From Roseibium denhamense (GTDB lineage: Bacteria; Pseudomonadota; Alphaproteobacteria; Rhizobiales; Stappiaceae): 64,000 nt of DNA. The notes under the pieces were generated by a model. The model was not told where the DNA came from, made no database searches, and saw nothing but the letters and a program-made list of their open reading frames with translations. The DNA is taken from contig NZ_SMLZ01000111.1 in assembly GCF_009711415.1 (NCBI RefSeq), forward strand, positions 1 through 64,000, read 5' to 3'. Positions 44,474 to 53,376 of this stretch are shown here, piece by piece (within the stretch, counting starts at the first letter, position 1; every line of letters begins with the position of its first letter). Both the position numbers and the translations under genes were made by a program.

Positions 44474-45304
44474 TCAGGCGGCCTTTGCAGCCAAACGCTT
44501 ACGGATGCTTTCCACATCGGCGTTCGGAGTGGCCGCAAACAGCGTCTTGGTATAGTCGTGTTGAGGGTTCTCAAAGACTTCGTCACGCGTGCCGTATTCG
44601 ACAACCTCACCGAAGTACATGACCATCACCTTGTCTGCCAAATAGCGAACGACCGAAAGGTCGTGCGAAATAAAGACGTACGTAAGCCCCATTTCGTCTT
44701 GCAGGTCTTTCAAAAGGTTGAGAATTTGCGCCTGAACGGACAAATCAAGTGCCGATACGGGCTCATCCAGAACCAGAAGTTTTGGCTTCATCATGATCGC
44801 CCGCGCAATCGCGATGCGCTGTCGCTGGCCTCCTGAGAACATGTGCGGAAAACGTCCGTAATGTTCCGGTTGAAGCCCGACCTTTTCAAGCATCTGCAGG
44901 GCAAGATCCTTGCGTTCAGCTGCCGGCATGTCTGTGTTCAGCAAGAGCGGTTCTTCCAGAACGTGGCCGATCTTCTGGCGCGGATTGAGTGAGCCGTAGG
45001 GGTTTTGGAAAACGATTTGAACCTTCTGGCGCATCTCCCGGGATATGCCCGTTTTCGAGATATCAATGGGCAGCCCGTCAATCTCAATGGTGCCAGACGT
45101 CTGCGCGTCAATCATGGTCAGCATGCGCGCGAGCGTAGACTTGCCACAGCCGGATTCGCCAACAACGGCCAGGGTCTTCCCACGCTCCACGTCAAGATTG
45201 ACTCCTTTGACTGCCGTCAACTGGGACGCCTTTTTGAACATTCCACCCTTGATATCGTAGACGCGGTGTAGGTCACGCACTTTCAAAATGATGTCGTCAG
45301 CCAT
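44474..45304 (-). CDS. dppF: Dipeptide/oligopeptide ABC transporter ATPase DppF
   Basis: The protein has 276 residues. Walker A GESGCGKSTL, Q-loop IVFQNPYGSLNPRQ, signature FSGGQRQRIAIARA, Walker B LLVLDEPVSALD and H-loop FISHDLSVVR are all intact. The QNPYGSLNPR motif marks the DppF/OppF group. ATG 45304 is favoured by a GGAGG at the end of dppD; the previous gene's stop lies one base away. It is the last gene of the operon. Confidence 0.93.
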   Translation of the reverse strand: MADDIILKVRDLHRVYDIKGGMFKKASQLTAVKGVNLDVERGKTLAVVGESGCGKSTLARMLTMIDAQTSGTIEIDGLPIDISKTGISREMRQKVQIVFQNPYGSLNPRQKIGHVLEEPLLLNTDMPAAERKDLALQMLEKVGLQPEHYGRFPHMFSGGQRQRIAIARAIMMKPKLLVLDEPVSALDLSVQAQILNLLKDLQDEMGLTYVFISHDLSVVRYLADKVMVMYFGEVVEYGTRDEVFENPQHDYTKTLFAATPNADVESIRKRLAAKAA

Positions 45305-45305
45305 G

Positions 45306-46142
45306 TCAGAAGCCTCCGGCTTGAGCAAAATCGCTCACGGTCGGAAGACGGTCCCCCTTGGCGTTTTCAGGCAATGCGGACAGGAGCGCTCGCGTATAAG
45401 GGTTCTGAGGGCTTTCAAACAAAGATAGCACGTCAGCTTCCTCCATTTTCCGGCCCTTATACTGAACGATGACCCGGTCGGCGGTCTCCGCAACGACACC
45501 CATATCGTGGGTGATCATGATCAGGCCCATGCCGCTTTCTTGCTGCAGCTTCACCAATAGATCGAGAATCTGTTTCTGGATTGTAACGTCAAGCGCAGTG
45601 GTAGGCTCATCCGCGATCAGGAGTTTGGGCTTGCAGGCTATTGCCATCGCAATCATGACCCTCTGGCACTGGCCGCCGGACATCTGGTGCGGGAACGCAT
45701 TGAAGCGCTCTTCAGGTTTTGGCAAGCCGACCGCGTGCATGAGTTCAAGGACGCGGTCTTTCACCTGTTTACCCTTGAGACCGGTATGGGCCTTCAGAGT
45801 TTCCCCAAGCTGAAATCCAACAGTGAAGCATGGGTTCAAGCTGGCAATCGGTTCCTGGAAGATCATCGAGATGTCCCGGCCGATCACTTTGCGCCGTTCC
45901 TTGGCCGAGAGCGTTCGAAGGTCCAGCCCCTCGAACTCCATCTTGTCCGCTGTGACCGTCGCACTGTCAGGCAAAAGCCCCATGGTTGCCAGCATGGCCA
46001 CAGACTTGCCGGAACCAGACTCTCCCACAATCGCCAGAACTTCGCCCTGATCGACCGTGTAGTCGACGCCATCCAAGGCGCGGAACGGGCCTTTGGCGGT
46101 ATCGAACTCAACCCGCAGATTTCTGATTTCAAGAAGAGACAT
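45306..46142 (-). CDS. dppD: Dipeptide/oligopeptide ABC transporter ATPase DppD
   Basis: The protein has 278 residues. Walker [12 protein letters not shown], the [12 protein letters not shown] motif of the DppD/OppD group, signature [14 protein letters not shown] (Cys in place of the usual Arg), Walker [13 protein letters not shown] and H-loop [11 protein letters not shown] are visible. The DppD subgroup usually has a cysteine cluster for a Fe-S site near the C-terminus; here the C-terminus is short and lacks it. Pairs with DppF to power the DppBC channel. Confidence 0.92.
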   Translation of the reverse strand: MSLLEIRNLRVEFDTAKGPFRALDGVDYTVDQGEVLAIVGESGSGKSVAMLATMGLLPDSATVTADKMEFEGLDLRTLSAKERRKVIGRDISMIFQEPIASLNPCFTVGFQLGETLKAHTGLKGKQVKDRVLELMHAVGLPKPEERFNAFPHQMSGGQCQRVMIAMAIACKPKLLIADEPTTALDVTIQKQILDLLVKLQQESGMGLIMITHDMGVVAETADRVIVQYKGRKMEEADVLSLFESPQNPYTRALLSALPENAKGDRLPTVSDFAQAGGF

Positions 46143-46147
46143 GTTGC

Positions 46148-47077
46148 TTAGCTCCTCTTCAGTTTCGGATCGAGCGCGTCACGCAGGCCATCGCCGACCA
46201 GGTTGATGGCCAAGACGGTAATCAGGATCGCAAGGCCCGGGAACGTCACCACCCACCAGGCGCGCAAGATAAACTCACGCGCTTCGGCAAGCATGGTGCC
46301 CCATTCCGGTGTGGGCGGCTGTGCGCCCATACCAAGAAATCCAAGGGCAGCAGCGTCGAGAATGGCGTTGGAAAAAGAAAGCGTTGCCTGAACGATCAAC
46401 GGAGCTAGACAGTTCGGCAAGATCGTCTTGAACATCAACCGCAAATGTCCAGCGCCAGCGACTTTGGCGGCAATCACATAATCTCTAGACCGTTCGGCCA
46501 AAACCGCAGCGCGCGTCAGACGGACAAAGTGAGGCTGCAACACGATTGCAATCGCGATCATCGCATTCATGAGGCCAGGACCGAGGATCGCGACGAGCAC
46601 AAGCGCTAGAAGAAGGGACGGGAACGCCAGAATGACGTCCATGACCCGCATGATGAATGTGTCGACCGTTCCGCGCATATAACCTGCGACAAGACCGATG
46701 ACGATGCCGCCCGTCAGCGCAATCGTCACCACGACAACACCGATGAAAAGCGAAAACTGCGCGCCGAAAATCAGACGGGACAGGATATCCCGGCCAACCG
46801 CATCCGTTCCGAGCAGGAAGGCAACCTTGCCGCCATCTTGCCACACGGGCGGAACCAGGAAACTGTCACGATATTGGAAATCCGGGTCATGGGGCGCGAT
46901 CAAGGGTGCGAAAACCGCCATGAACACAAGCAATGCGAACACGACGAGACCAATCACGGCCCCTTTGTTTTGCGAGAAGTAGTACCAAAACTCGGCAAGC
47001 TGCGCTTTGGTAGCGTTGCGGCTTTCCTGTTCAAGCTTTGTTGCATCGGCCTTTGTGGCCGGGGAGGAATTCGTCAT
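46148..47077 (-). CDS. dppC: Dipeptide/oligopeptide ABC transporter permease DppC
   Basis: The 309-residue inner-membrane protein has a cytoplasmic N-terminus, then five or six helices (IGLVVFALLVFMAVFAPLIAP; SLFIGVVVVTIALTGGIVIGLVAGYM). The family segment LGTDAVGRDILSRLIFGAQFSLFIG and the coupling loop region AKVAGAGHLRLMFKTILPN are present. It lies 14 bases after dppB and 5 before dppD. The substrate is a peptide or similar, given the binding protein. Confidence 0.93.
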   Translation of the reverse strand: MTNSSPATKADATKLEQESRNATKAQLAEFWYYFSQNKGAVIGLVVFALLVFMAVFAPLIAPHDPDFQYRDSFLVPPVWQDGGKVAFLLGTDAVGRDILSRLIFGAQFSLFIGVVVVTIALTGGIVIGLVAGYMRGTVDTFIMRVMDVILAFPSLLLALVLVAILGPGLMNAMIAIAIVLQPHFVRLTRAAVLAERSRDYVIAAKVAGAGHLRLMFKTILPNCLAPLIVQATLSFSNAILDAAALGFLGMGAQPPTPEWGTMLAEAREFILRAWWVVTFPGLAILITVLAINLVGDGLRDALDPKLKRS

Positions 47078-47091
47078 TTTGTACCCTCGGC

Positions 47092-48099
47092 TCAGTGGTG
47101 GCGGATGCGCGGATTAACGAGTCCGTAGAGCAGGTCTACGATCAGGTTGACCATCATGATGATCCCGGCGATCAAGAGCAGACCACCCTGGACCACGAAG
47201 TAGTCCCGCCGCGAGATACTGTCGACCAGCCACTTTCCGATCCCCGGCCAGGAGAAAATTGTCTCCGTCAGGATCGCCCCTGCCAGCAGCACACCGACTT
47301 GAAGACCGATTGTTGTGATCACAGGGATAAGCGCGTTGCGGAGTGCGTGCATCCCGACCACACGGCTTGGTCCAAGCCCCTTCGCTTTGGCCGTCCGCAC
47401 ATAGTCCTCACCCAGCACTTCAAGCATTGCAGAGCGCGTTTGGCGCGCGATCACAGCAAGCGGAATGGTTGCCAGGACGATTGACGGCAAGATCAGATGC
47501 TGGACAGCCGACAGGAACGCGCCTTTCTGGCCCGACAACAGACTGTCGATCAACATGAAGCCCGTGACCTGCGGGAAGAAGTAAAGCAACGAAATCCGGC
47601 CCGACACCGGCGTCCATTGAAGAATGCCGGAAAAGAGGATGATCAGCAGCAAGCCCCACCAGAAGATCGGCATGGAGTAGCCGACAAGGGCGGTGCCCAT
47701 AATGGTCTGATCCCAGAAAGAGCCCCGCTTGACCGCCGCAAAGATACCGGCCGGAATGCCGATACATACGGCAAGAATGATTGCGCACAGGGCCAGTTCC
47801 GCCGTCGCAGGAAACAGGGTCAGAAACTCATCCAAGACCGGTTTCTTCGAGGCGAAAGATATCCCGAGATCGCCTTGAAAGATGCCGAGAACATAATCGA
47901 TGTACTGTTGCCAATACGGCTTGTCGAACCCAAGCTGAGCCATGACCTCAGCCTTGCGTTCGGGGCTTATGCCCCTTTCGCCTGCGAGCAATTCGGCTGG
48001 GTCGCCTGGCAGCAAACGGATGAATGAGAAGGCAACAAGAGTGACGCCCAAGAATGTCGGGATCAACAGGCCGAAACGGCCTAGAAGAAATCGAAGCAT
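47092..48099 (-). CDS. dppB: Dipeptide/oligopeptide ABC transporter permease DppB
   Basis: The 335-residue permease has the typical start MLRFLLGRFGLLIPTFLGVTLVAFSFIRLLPGDP and the coupling loop DYVRTAKAKGLGPSRVVGMHALRNALIP. It forms a heterodimeric channel with DppC. A GC-rich hairpin in the 115-base gap separates it from the binding-protein gene upstream. Confidence 0.94.
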   Translation of the reverse strand: MLRFLLGRFGLLIPTFLGVTLVAFSFIRLLPGDPAELLAGERGISPERKAEVMAQLGFDKPYWQQYIDYVLGIFQGDLGISFASKKPVLDEFLTLFPATAELALCAIILAVCIGIPAGIFAAVKRGSFWDQTIMGTALVGYSMPIFWWGLLLIILFSGILQWTPVSGRISLLYFFPQVTGFMLIDSLLSGQKGAFLSAVQHLILPSIVLATIPLAVIARQTRSAMLEVLGEDYVRTAKAKGLGPSRVVGMHALRNALIPVITTIGLQVGVLLAGAILTETIFSWPGIGKWLVDSISRRDYFVVQGGLLLIAGIIMMVNLIVDLLYGLVNPRIRHH

Positions 48100-48173
48100 G
48101 ATGTGTGTCCAGATATGACGAACCGGCGTGCCCGGTCAAGAAAACCAACCGATCACGCCGGCCTGATTGCAGA

Positions 48174-48200
48174 AAATGCCGGTTCTTGAAACCGGCATTT
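48174..48200 (-). terminator. Hairpin between dppA and dppB (attenuator-like)
   Basis: A perfect 11-bp stem (48174-48184 with 48190-48200) and a 5-base loop lie just after the dppA stop, followed on the minus strand by tctgc. It resembles the proX/proW hairpin and would favour dppA over permease mRNA. Confidence 0.65.
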
Positions 48201-48214
48201 CCTTCGTTCGAATT

Positions 48215-49819
48215 TTATTCCGCGATATCCACGCCCTTGAACGAGTGGCCGCCCAGCGGATCCATCACGTAACCGGTAACCTTGGAAGACATCGGCATGA
48301 AGACGACCGAGTGCGCAATGGTTGCCCAAGGCGCTTCTTCCTTGAAGACCACCTGAGCTTCCTCGTAGAGCTTCGTGCGCTCGGCCTTGTCGGAGACCGT
48401 TTTGGCCTTCTGAACGAGCGAGTTAAACTCTTCGTTGCACCACTGTGCACGGTTGGAACCGCCGACAGAGTCGCAGCCAAGAAGAACGGCGAGGAAGTTG
48501 TCCGGATCACCATTGTCGCCGGTCCAGCCGAGCAGAACGGCACCGTCACGCTCGACATCCTTGGAACGGGACAGGTACTCGCCCCACTCGTAGGATACGA
48601 TCTCAACATCAACGCCAACTTCAGCAAAGTCCGCCTGAATGACCTCTGCCATACGGCGGGCATTCGGGTTGTACGGACGCTGAACAGGCATTGCCCAGAC
48701 TTTCATGGACAGGTTTTCAACACCGGCAGCTGCAAGCATTTCTTTTGCAAGTTCCGGATTGTACTCGTCGTCCTGGATCGCATCATTGTAGGACCACATG
48801 GTCGGCGGCAGCGGGTTTTTAGCGGCCGAGCCGGACCCCTGGAACACTGCGTCCAAGATGGCCTGCTTGTTGATCGCATGGTTCAGAGCCTTGCGGACTT
48901 CTTTCTTGTCGAAAGGAGCCACCTGGGTGTTGTAGGCAAGATAGCCGACATTCAGGCCCTGCTGTTCCATAAGGGTCAGGTTGCTGTCTGCCCGGATGTC
49001 ATCCAGGTCAGCCGGAGACGGGTACGGCATGACATGGCACTCACCAGCTTTCAGCTTTTGCAAGCGAACGGCAGCGTCCGGTGTGATCGCAAAGATCAGA
49101 TTGTCGAGTGCTTCTTTGCCGTCCCAGTAGTCAGCGTGCGCCGCATAACGGATCACGGCGTCCTTCTGGTAGCCGACGAAAGAAAAAGGCCCAGTACCAA
49201 CCGGCTGCTGGTTAAGCTGCTCTTTTGTGCCTGCAGAGTCGAGCTGTGCCGCGTACTCAGCCGACAGAACCGATGCGAAGTCCATCGCAAGGTTTGCGAT
49301 CATCGGAGCTTCAGGACGGTTCAGAACGAACTTCACTGTGTAATCGTCAACCTTGACGATTTCCTTGATCAGGTCCGGCATGGACATGGCGTTGAAGTAT
49401 TCCCAGGAAGTCCCCGGTGTATACTCATGCCAAGGATGCTCGCTGTTCAGCTGGCGTTCGAAAGAAAAGACAACGTCATCAGCGTTGAAATCACGGGTCG
49501 GCGTGAAGAATGATGTCGCGTGGAATTTTACGCCCTTGCGGAGATTGAAGGTAAACTCCAGTCCGTCTTCGGACACTTCCCAGCTTTCAGCCAGGCCCGG
49601 AACAACTTCAGTCGTGCCAAGCTTGAACTCGACGAGACGGTTGTAGAGCGGCTTGGAAGAGGCGTCGAATGTTGTGCCTGCAGTGTAAAGCGCTGTATCG
49701 AAACCTTCCGGAGATCCCTCAGAGCAATAAACGAGAGTTTTAGCGGAAGCGCCGGTCGCCGCAATCACGGCAAGGCTGGCGCCAAGAAGGGTGGCCTTCA
49801 AGGTTTTTTGGAAATTCAT
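48215..49819 (-). CDS. dppA: Dipeptide/peptide-binding periplasmic protein DppA
   Basis: The protein is 534 residues from ATG 49819, preceded by GGGGAG. It has a signal peptide (MNFQKTLKATLLGASLAVIAATGASA) and the SBP family 5 fold, with KTLVYCSEGSPEGFDTALYTAGTTFDASSKPLYNRLVEF and QPVGTGPFSFVGYQKDAVIRY. Relatives bind dipeptides, and some bind heme or aminolevulinic acid. It is the first gene of the operon. Confidence 0.93.
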   Translation of the reverse strand: MNFQKTLKATLLGASLAVIAATGASAKTLVYCSEGSPEGFDTALYTAGTTFDASSKPLYNRLVEFKLGTTEVVPGLAESWEVSEDGLEFTFNLRKGVKFHATSFFTPTRDFNADDVVFSFERQLNSEHPWHEYTPGTSWEYFNAMSMPDLIKEIVKVDDYTVKFVLNRPEAPMIANLAMDFASVLSAEYAAQLDSAGTKEQLNQQPVGTGPFSFVGYQKDAVIRYAAHADYWDGKEALDNLIFAITPDAAVRLQKLKAGECHVMPYPSPADLDDIRADSNLTLMEQQGLNVGYLAYNTQVAPFDKKEVRKALNHAINKQAILDAVFQGSGSAAKNPLPPTMWSYNDAIQDDEYNPELAKEMLAAAGVENLSMKVWAMPVQRPYNPNARRMAEVIQADFAEVGVDVEIVSYEWGEYLSRSKDVERDGAVLLGWTGDNGDPDNFLAVLLGCDSVGGSNRAQWCNEEFNSLVQKAKTVSDKAERTKLYEEAQVVFKEEAPWATIAHSVVFMPMSSKVTGYVMDPLGGHSFKGVDIAE

Positions 49820-50082
49820 CAAATTGTTCTCCCCTTGATGAAGAGGCTGGGCCTTGCATCGTTGAGCCGTGCAAAGGAGTAGAGCCCGAGCCGTGCGAAC
49901 TAAGGCTTTTTTTTGACGGAAAATCAACTGCCAAGAAATTTCGATTTATGTATCGATTTTGAAATTTTTTTGCTAGGTAAGCCCTACTGACGTAAACGAA
50001 TTGCCGTTTCCAGTGCCGTAAACGCAAATACATACCCCAGCGTCATTCACCTCAAAGTAACGTCGCGGCTCCAAAAAGGTAA
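49820..50082. promoter_or_regulatory. dppA upstream region with dyad and direct repeat
   Basis: This region upstream of dppA is AT-rich around 49905-49970. A short dyad (cgat at 49942-49945, atcg at 49952-49955) sits between two direct copies of gaaattt (49935-49941 and 49961-49967). It probably contains the dpp promoter and a regulator site, not identified further. No gene is seen. Confidence 0.45.
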
Positions 50083-50107
50083 GGGCCCCAGCCATGCACT
50101 GGGGCCC
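50083..50107 (-). terminator. Terminator of the glpD-glpK unit
   Basis: A perfect 9-bp GC stem (gggccccag at 50083-50091, complement at 50099-50107) with a 7-base loop is followed on the minus strand by ttacctttttgg. It lies just behind the glpK stop. Confidence 0.85.
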
Positions 50108-50113
50108 ATGTTC

Positions 50114-51610
50114 TTAACCTTGTTCGCCGGACCTTGTGCGCTGAACCGCATCCTGCCAGCCGGAAAGCAGATCCGTTCGCGCACCATCTTCCATATGCGG
50201 TTCGAATCTCTTGTCCAGCTGCCATTTTGAGGAAAACTCTTCCGGACCGGGCCAGATTCCCGCTTTAAAACCGGCCAGCCAGGCCGCACCAAGCGCTGTG
50301 GTTTCCGCAACCGTCGGACGGTCCACCGGTGCGCCCAGAATGTCCGCCAGGAATTGCATGGTCCAATCAGAAGCCGTCATACCGCCATCAACCCGTAAAA
50401 CCGGCTTTTCAGCGTCGGACCAATCCGATTGCATGGCCCGGATCAGATCGCTTGTCTGGAAGCCAACGCTTTGGAGAACTGCGCGGGCTATTTCCTTGGG
50501 GCCTGTATTTCTTGTCAGCCCGAACATCGCACCACGGGCTTCCGCGTCCCAATAAGGTGCGCCAAGACCAACAAAAGCTGGCACCAGATACACATCCTGA
50601 TGCGGGTCGGCCTCCTCTGCGAGATCCTGCGTATCTGAAGCGCTTTCAATGAGCCCCAGCCCGTCCCGCAGCCATTGGACCGCAGCCCCGGCCACAAAGA
50701 TCGACCCTTCAAGGGCGTATGTGGATTTGCCGTTTATCCGGTAGGCGACCGTCGTCAGCATGCGGTTCTTCGACAGCACCGGAGTATCTCCAGTGTTCAT
50801 CAGCGCAAAACAACCGGTTCCGTAAGTCGACTTGACCATGCCCGGTTTGAAGCAAGCTTGACCAACCGTCGCCGCCTGTTGATCGCCCGCGACACCCAGG
50901 ATCGGGATTTCACGGCCGAAAAGATCGGATTTCGCAACACCGAAGTCGTCCGCGCTGTCCTTGACTTCCGGCAACATGCTCATGGGAATTCCAAGAAGAC
51001 CGCAAAGCTCCTCATCCCAGTCATTGTGGTGAATGTTGAAGATCAGAGTGCGAGACGCATTGGTCGCATCAACTGCATGGACCTCGCCTTCTGTCAGCTG
51101 CCAGATCAGCCATGCATCAACCGTTCCAAATACCAGTTCGCCGCGTTCAGCGCGGTCGCGTGCGCCGGGCACATTCTCCAGAATCCAGGAAATCTTTGTC
51201 CCGGAGAAGTAGGGATCAAGCAGCAACCCCGTCTTCTTCGTGAAGGTCTCTTCATGCCCTTGTGCGCGAAGCTTCGCACAAAATTCGGCAGTCCGGCGGT
51301 CCTGCCATACGATCGCATTGTAAACCGGCTCGCCCGTTGAACGGTCCCAGACCAAGGTGGTTTCGCGCTGGTTGGTAATTCCGATGGCAGCCACACCGGC
51401 ACCGCCATCCGGCGCTTTTTCCATGGCTTCACGGCACACACGCAGCGTGCTTGTCCAAATGTCCGCCGGCACATGTTCCACCCAGCCGGATTTCGGGAAA
51501 TGCTGAGGGAACTCTTGTTGGCCGGTGCTGACAGGCTTGAAATCAGCGTCAAACACAATCGCGCGGCTCGACGTTGTGCCTTGGTCAATTGCCAAAACGC
51601 ATCCGGCCAT
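50114..51610 (-). CDS. glpK: Glycerol kinase GlpK
   Basis: The 498-residue cytosolic enzyme of the FGGY family phosphorylates glycerol to glycerol 3-phosphate. The N-terminal phosphate loop ([17 protein letters not shown]) and substrate segments ([47 protein letters not shown]) are intact. Length and motifs are normal. It lies 76 bases downstream of glpD on the same strand; no glpF or glpR is visible. Confidence 0.96.
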   Translation of the reverse strand: MAGCVLAIDQGTTSSRAIVFDADFKPVSTGQQEFPQHFPKSGWVEHVPADIWTSTLRVCREAMEKAPDGGAGVAAIGITNQRETTLVWDRSTGEPVYNAIVWQDRRTAEFCAKLRAQGHEETFTKKTGLLLDPYFSGTKISWILENVPGARDRAERGELVFGTVDAWLIWQLTEGEVHAVDATNASRTLIFNIHHNDWDEELCGLLGIPMSMLPEVKDSADDFGVAKSDLFGREIPILGVAGDQQAATVGQACFKPGMVKSTYGTGCFALMNTGDTPVLSKNRMLTTVAYRINGKSTYALEGSIFVAGAAVQWLRDGLGLIESASDTQDLAEEADPHQDVYLVPAFVGLGAPYWDAEARGAMFGLTRNTGPKEIARAVLQSVGFQTSDLIRAMQSDWSDAEKPVLRVDGGMTASDWTMQFLADILGAPVDRPTVAETTALGAAWLAGFKAGIWPGPEEFSSKWQLDKRFEPHMEDGARTDLLSGWQDAVQRTRSGEQG

Positions 51611-51686
51611 TGCCTACCTCCCAGTACTTTCTTTACTTGTTTTGATTGCCTGCGCCGCTGGTCAACAGCGCAAGATGCGCAGGAGA

Positions 51687-53207
51687 CTATGCCGCAGCGC
51701 CGCGTTGCTCCGCAAGATATCCGCCGATGAAACGATCCAATTCCACCGCTTCTTCCTTGGAAAGACGAAGACCCAGCTTGCTGCGGCGCCACAGAACATC
51801 CTCGGCGGAACGCGCCCACTCACGCTTGATCAAAAAGAGCACTTCAGCCTCATACAAGTTGTAACCGAAGCACTTGCCTAGATCCGCTTCTGTCTTGGCT
51901 TCTCCCAGGATGGCGCGGACCTGCGTCCCGTAAAGCCGAATGAGCCGGGATGCGAATTTGAGATCCAAAAACGGAAAATCCTCCCGCAATTTCGCCATAT
52001 GCGCATCGACCTCGTCGACGTTGAAATCACCGCCCGGCAGGGGCGCATAGGCTGTCCACACACCCCGTTTAAACGGCAGGTGAGGTTCAAGCTTGGCAAG
52101 AACGTGTTCTGCCAGTTTCCGGTAGGTCGTGATCTTTCCGCCGAAAACGGACAACAAGGCAGGTTTGTTCTCGCCTGCCTCCAGCTCAAGAACGTAATCC
52201 CGGGTGGCTGCCTTTGCGTCTTTGGCGCCGTCGTCATAGAGCGGACGCACCCCTGAATAGGTATGGACAACATCCTCCGGCGTTACCGGTTTTTCGAGAT
52301 ATTCGCTGACAGCCTTGCAAAGATAGCTGACTTCATCCTGCGATATTTCGACTTTCGAAAGATCGTCCTGGTAATCCACGTCGGTCGTTCCAACGAGCGT
52401 GAAATCGTCCTCATAGGGAATTGCGAACACTATCCGGCCGTCGCCGTTTTGGAAGATGAAACAGCGGTCGTGCTCAAACTGCCGTGGCACGATGATGTGG
52501 CTGCCCTTAACAAGTCTGACGGCAGAGCTGTTATTGGCCCCAACAACACCCCGCAGCATCTCCGCAACCCACGGCCCGGCAGCATTCACAAGAACACTGG
52601 CGGTAACGGTTCTCTCATCGCCGCTGACGAGGTCTTTCAGCACCACCGACCAGTGATCATCATTCCGCCGGGCGCTGATGCATTTGGTCCTTGTGAGGAT
52701 TTTCGCACCACGGTCAGATGCGTCGAGAGCGTTGAGAACCACAAGCCGCGCATCATCCACCCAGCAGTCAGAGTATTCAAAACCCTTCTGAAAAAGCGGC
52801 TTGAGGCCTTGTGCAAACGGAGCCTGGTCCAAGCGCACCGTTTTGGTCGCCGGTAGCAGTTTACGGCCGCCGAGGTTGTCATATAGGAACAGACCGAGAC
52901 GCAGCAGCCATGCAGGCCTCAGATCCTTGTGGTGCGGCAGGATGAAACGAAGCGGCCACGCGATGTGCGGAGCAGCGCGCCAGAGCACCTCGCGCTCTTT
53001 CAGCGCTTTCCGCACAAGGTCAAATTCATAGTACTCAAGGTACCGCAGACCACCATGGATCAGCTTTGTGGAGGCAGACGACGTCGCGCCAGCAAGATCA
53101 CCCATCTCCGCCAGCATCACGGTTGCGCCGCGGCCGACGGCATCACGCGCAATACCGGTCCCGTTGATGCCACCGCCAATCACCAAAAGATCGTAATCCG
53201 CCGCCAT
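51687..53207 (-). CDS. glpD: Aerobic glycerol-3-phosphate dehydrogenase GlpD
   Basis: The 506-residue membrane-associated flavoenzyme oxidises glycerol 3-phosphate to dihydroxyacetone phosphate and feeds the quinone pool. The FAD motif (YDLLVIGGGINGTGIARDAVGRG), SGTS-like region (ATSSASTKLIHGGLRYLEYYEF) and substrate loop (GVRPLYDDGAKDAKAATRDYVLELEAG) fit GlpD. The C-terminal domain is of the usual alpha-helical type. First gene of the pair with glpK. Confidence 0.95.
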   Translation of the reverse strand: MAADYDLLVIGGGINGTGIARDAVGRGATVMLAEMGDLAGATSSASTKLIHGGLRYLEYYEFDLVRKALKEREVLWRAAPHIAWPLRFILPHHKDLRPAWLLRLGLFLYDNLGGRKLLPATKTVRLDQAPFAQGLKPLFQKGFEYSDCWVDDARLVVLNALDASDRGAKILTRTKCISARRNDDHWSVVLKDLVSGDERTVTASVLVNAAGPWVAEMLRGVVGANNSSAVRLVKGSHIIVPRQFEHDRCFIFQNGDGRIVFAIPYEDDFTLVGTTDVDYQDDLSKVEISQDEVSYLCKAVSEYLEKPVTPEDVVHTYSGVRPLYDDGAKDAKAATRDYVLELEAGENKPALLSVFGGKITTYRKLAEHVLAKLEPHLPFKRGVWTAYAPLPGGDFNVDEVDAHMAKLREDFPFLDLKFASRLIRLYGTQVRAILGEAKTEADLGKCFGYNLYEAEVLFLIKREWARSAEDVLWRRSKLGLRLSKEEAVELDRFIGGYLAEQRGAAA

Positions 53208-53306
53208 CTCTTTACCTCCGGTTCGTTACGCGCGCTTTTACTTAAACCCAAAATAAAACGAAACTCAGCGAAATTCAATCAACAATGACGTTATGGACAA
53301 AACGAA

Positions 53307-53338
53307 GCCGCCGCACTCCAGACTGGGAGCGCGGCGGC
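53307..53338 (-). terminator. Terminator after the MscS gene
   Basis: An 8-bp GC stem (gccgccgc at 53307-53314 with 53331-53338) continues through a bulge into a 4-bp inner stem. On the minus strand it is followed by ttcgttttg. It lies between the MscS stop and the glpD promoter region. Confidence 0.75.
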
Positions 53339-53376
53339 CTGACTATCCAATGTGCGGTATACTTGAACGGAAGCCT

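Noticed and set aside
48167..49513. Plus-strand open frame of 448 codons
   Set aside because: It lies fully antisense to dppA, whose family features are clear; the translation is low in recognisable structure.
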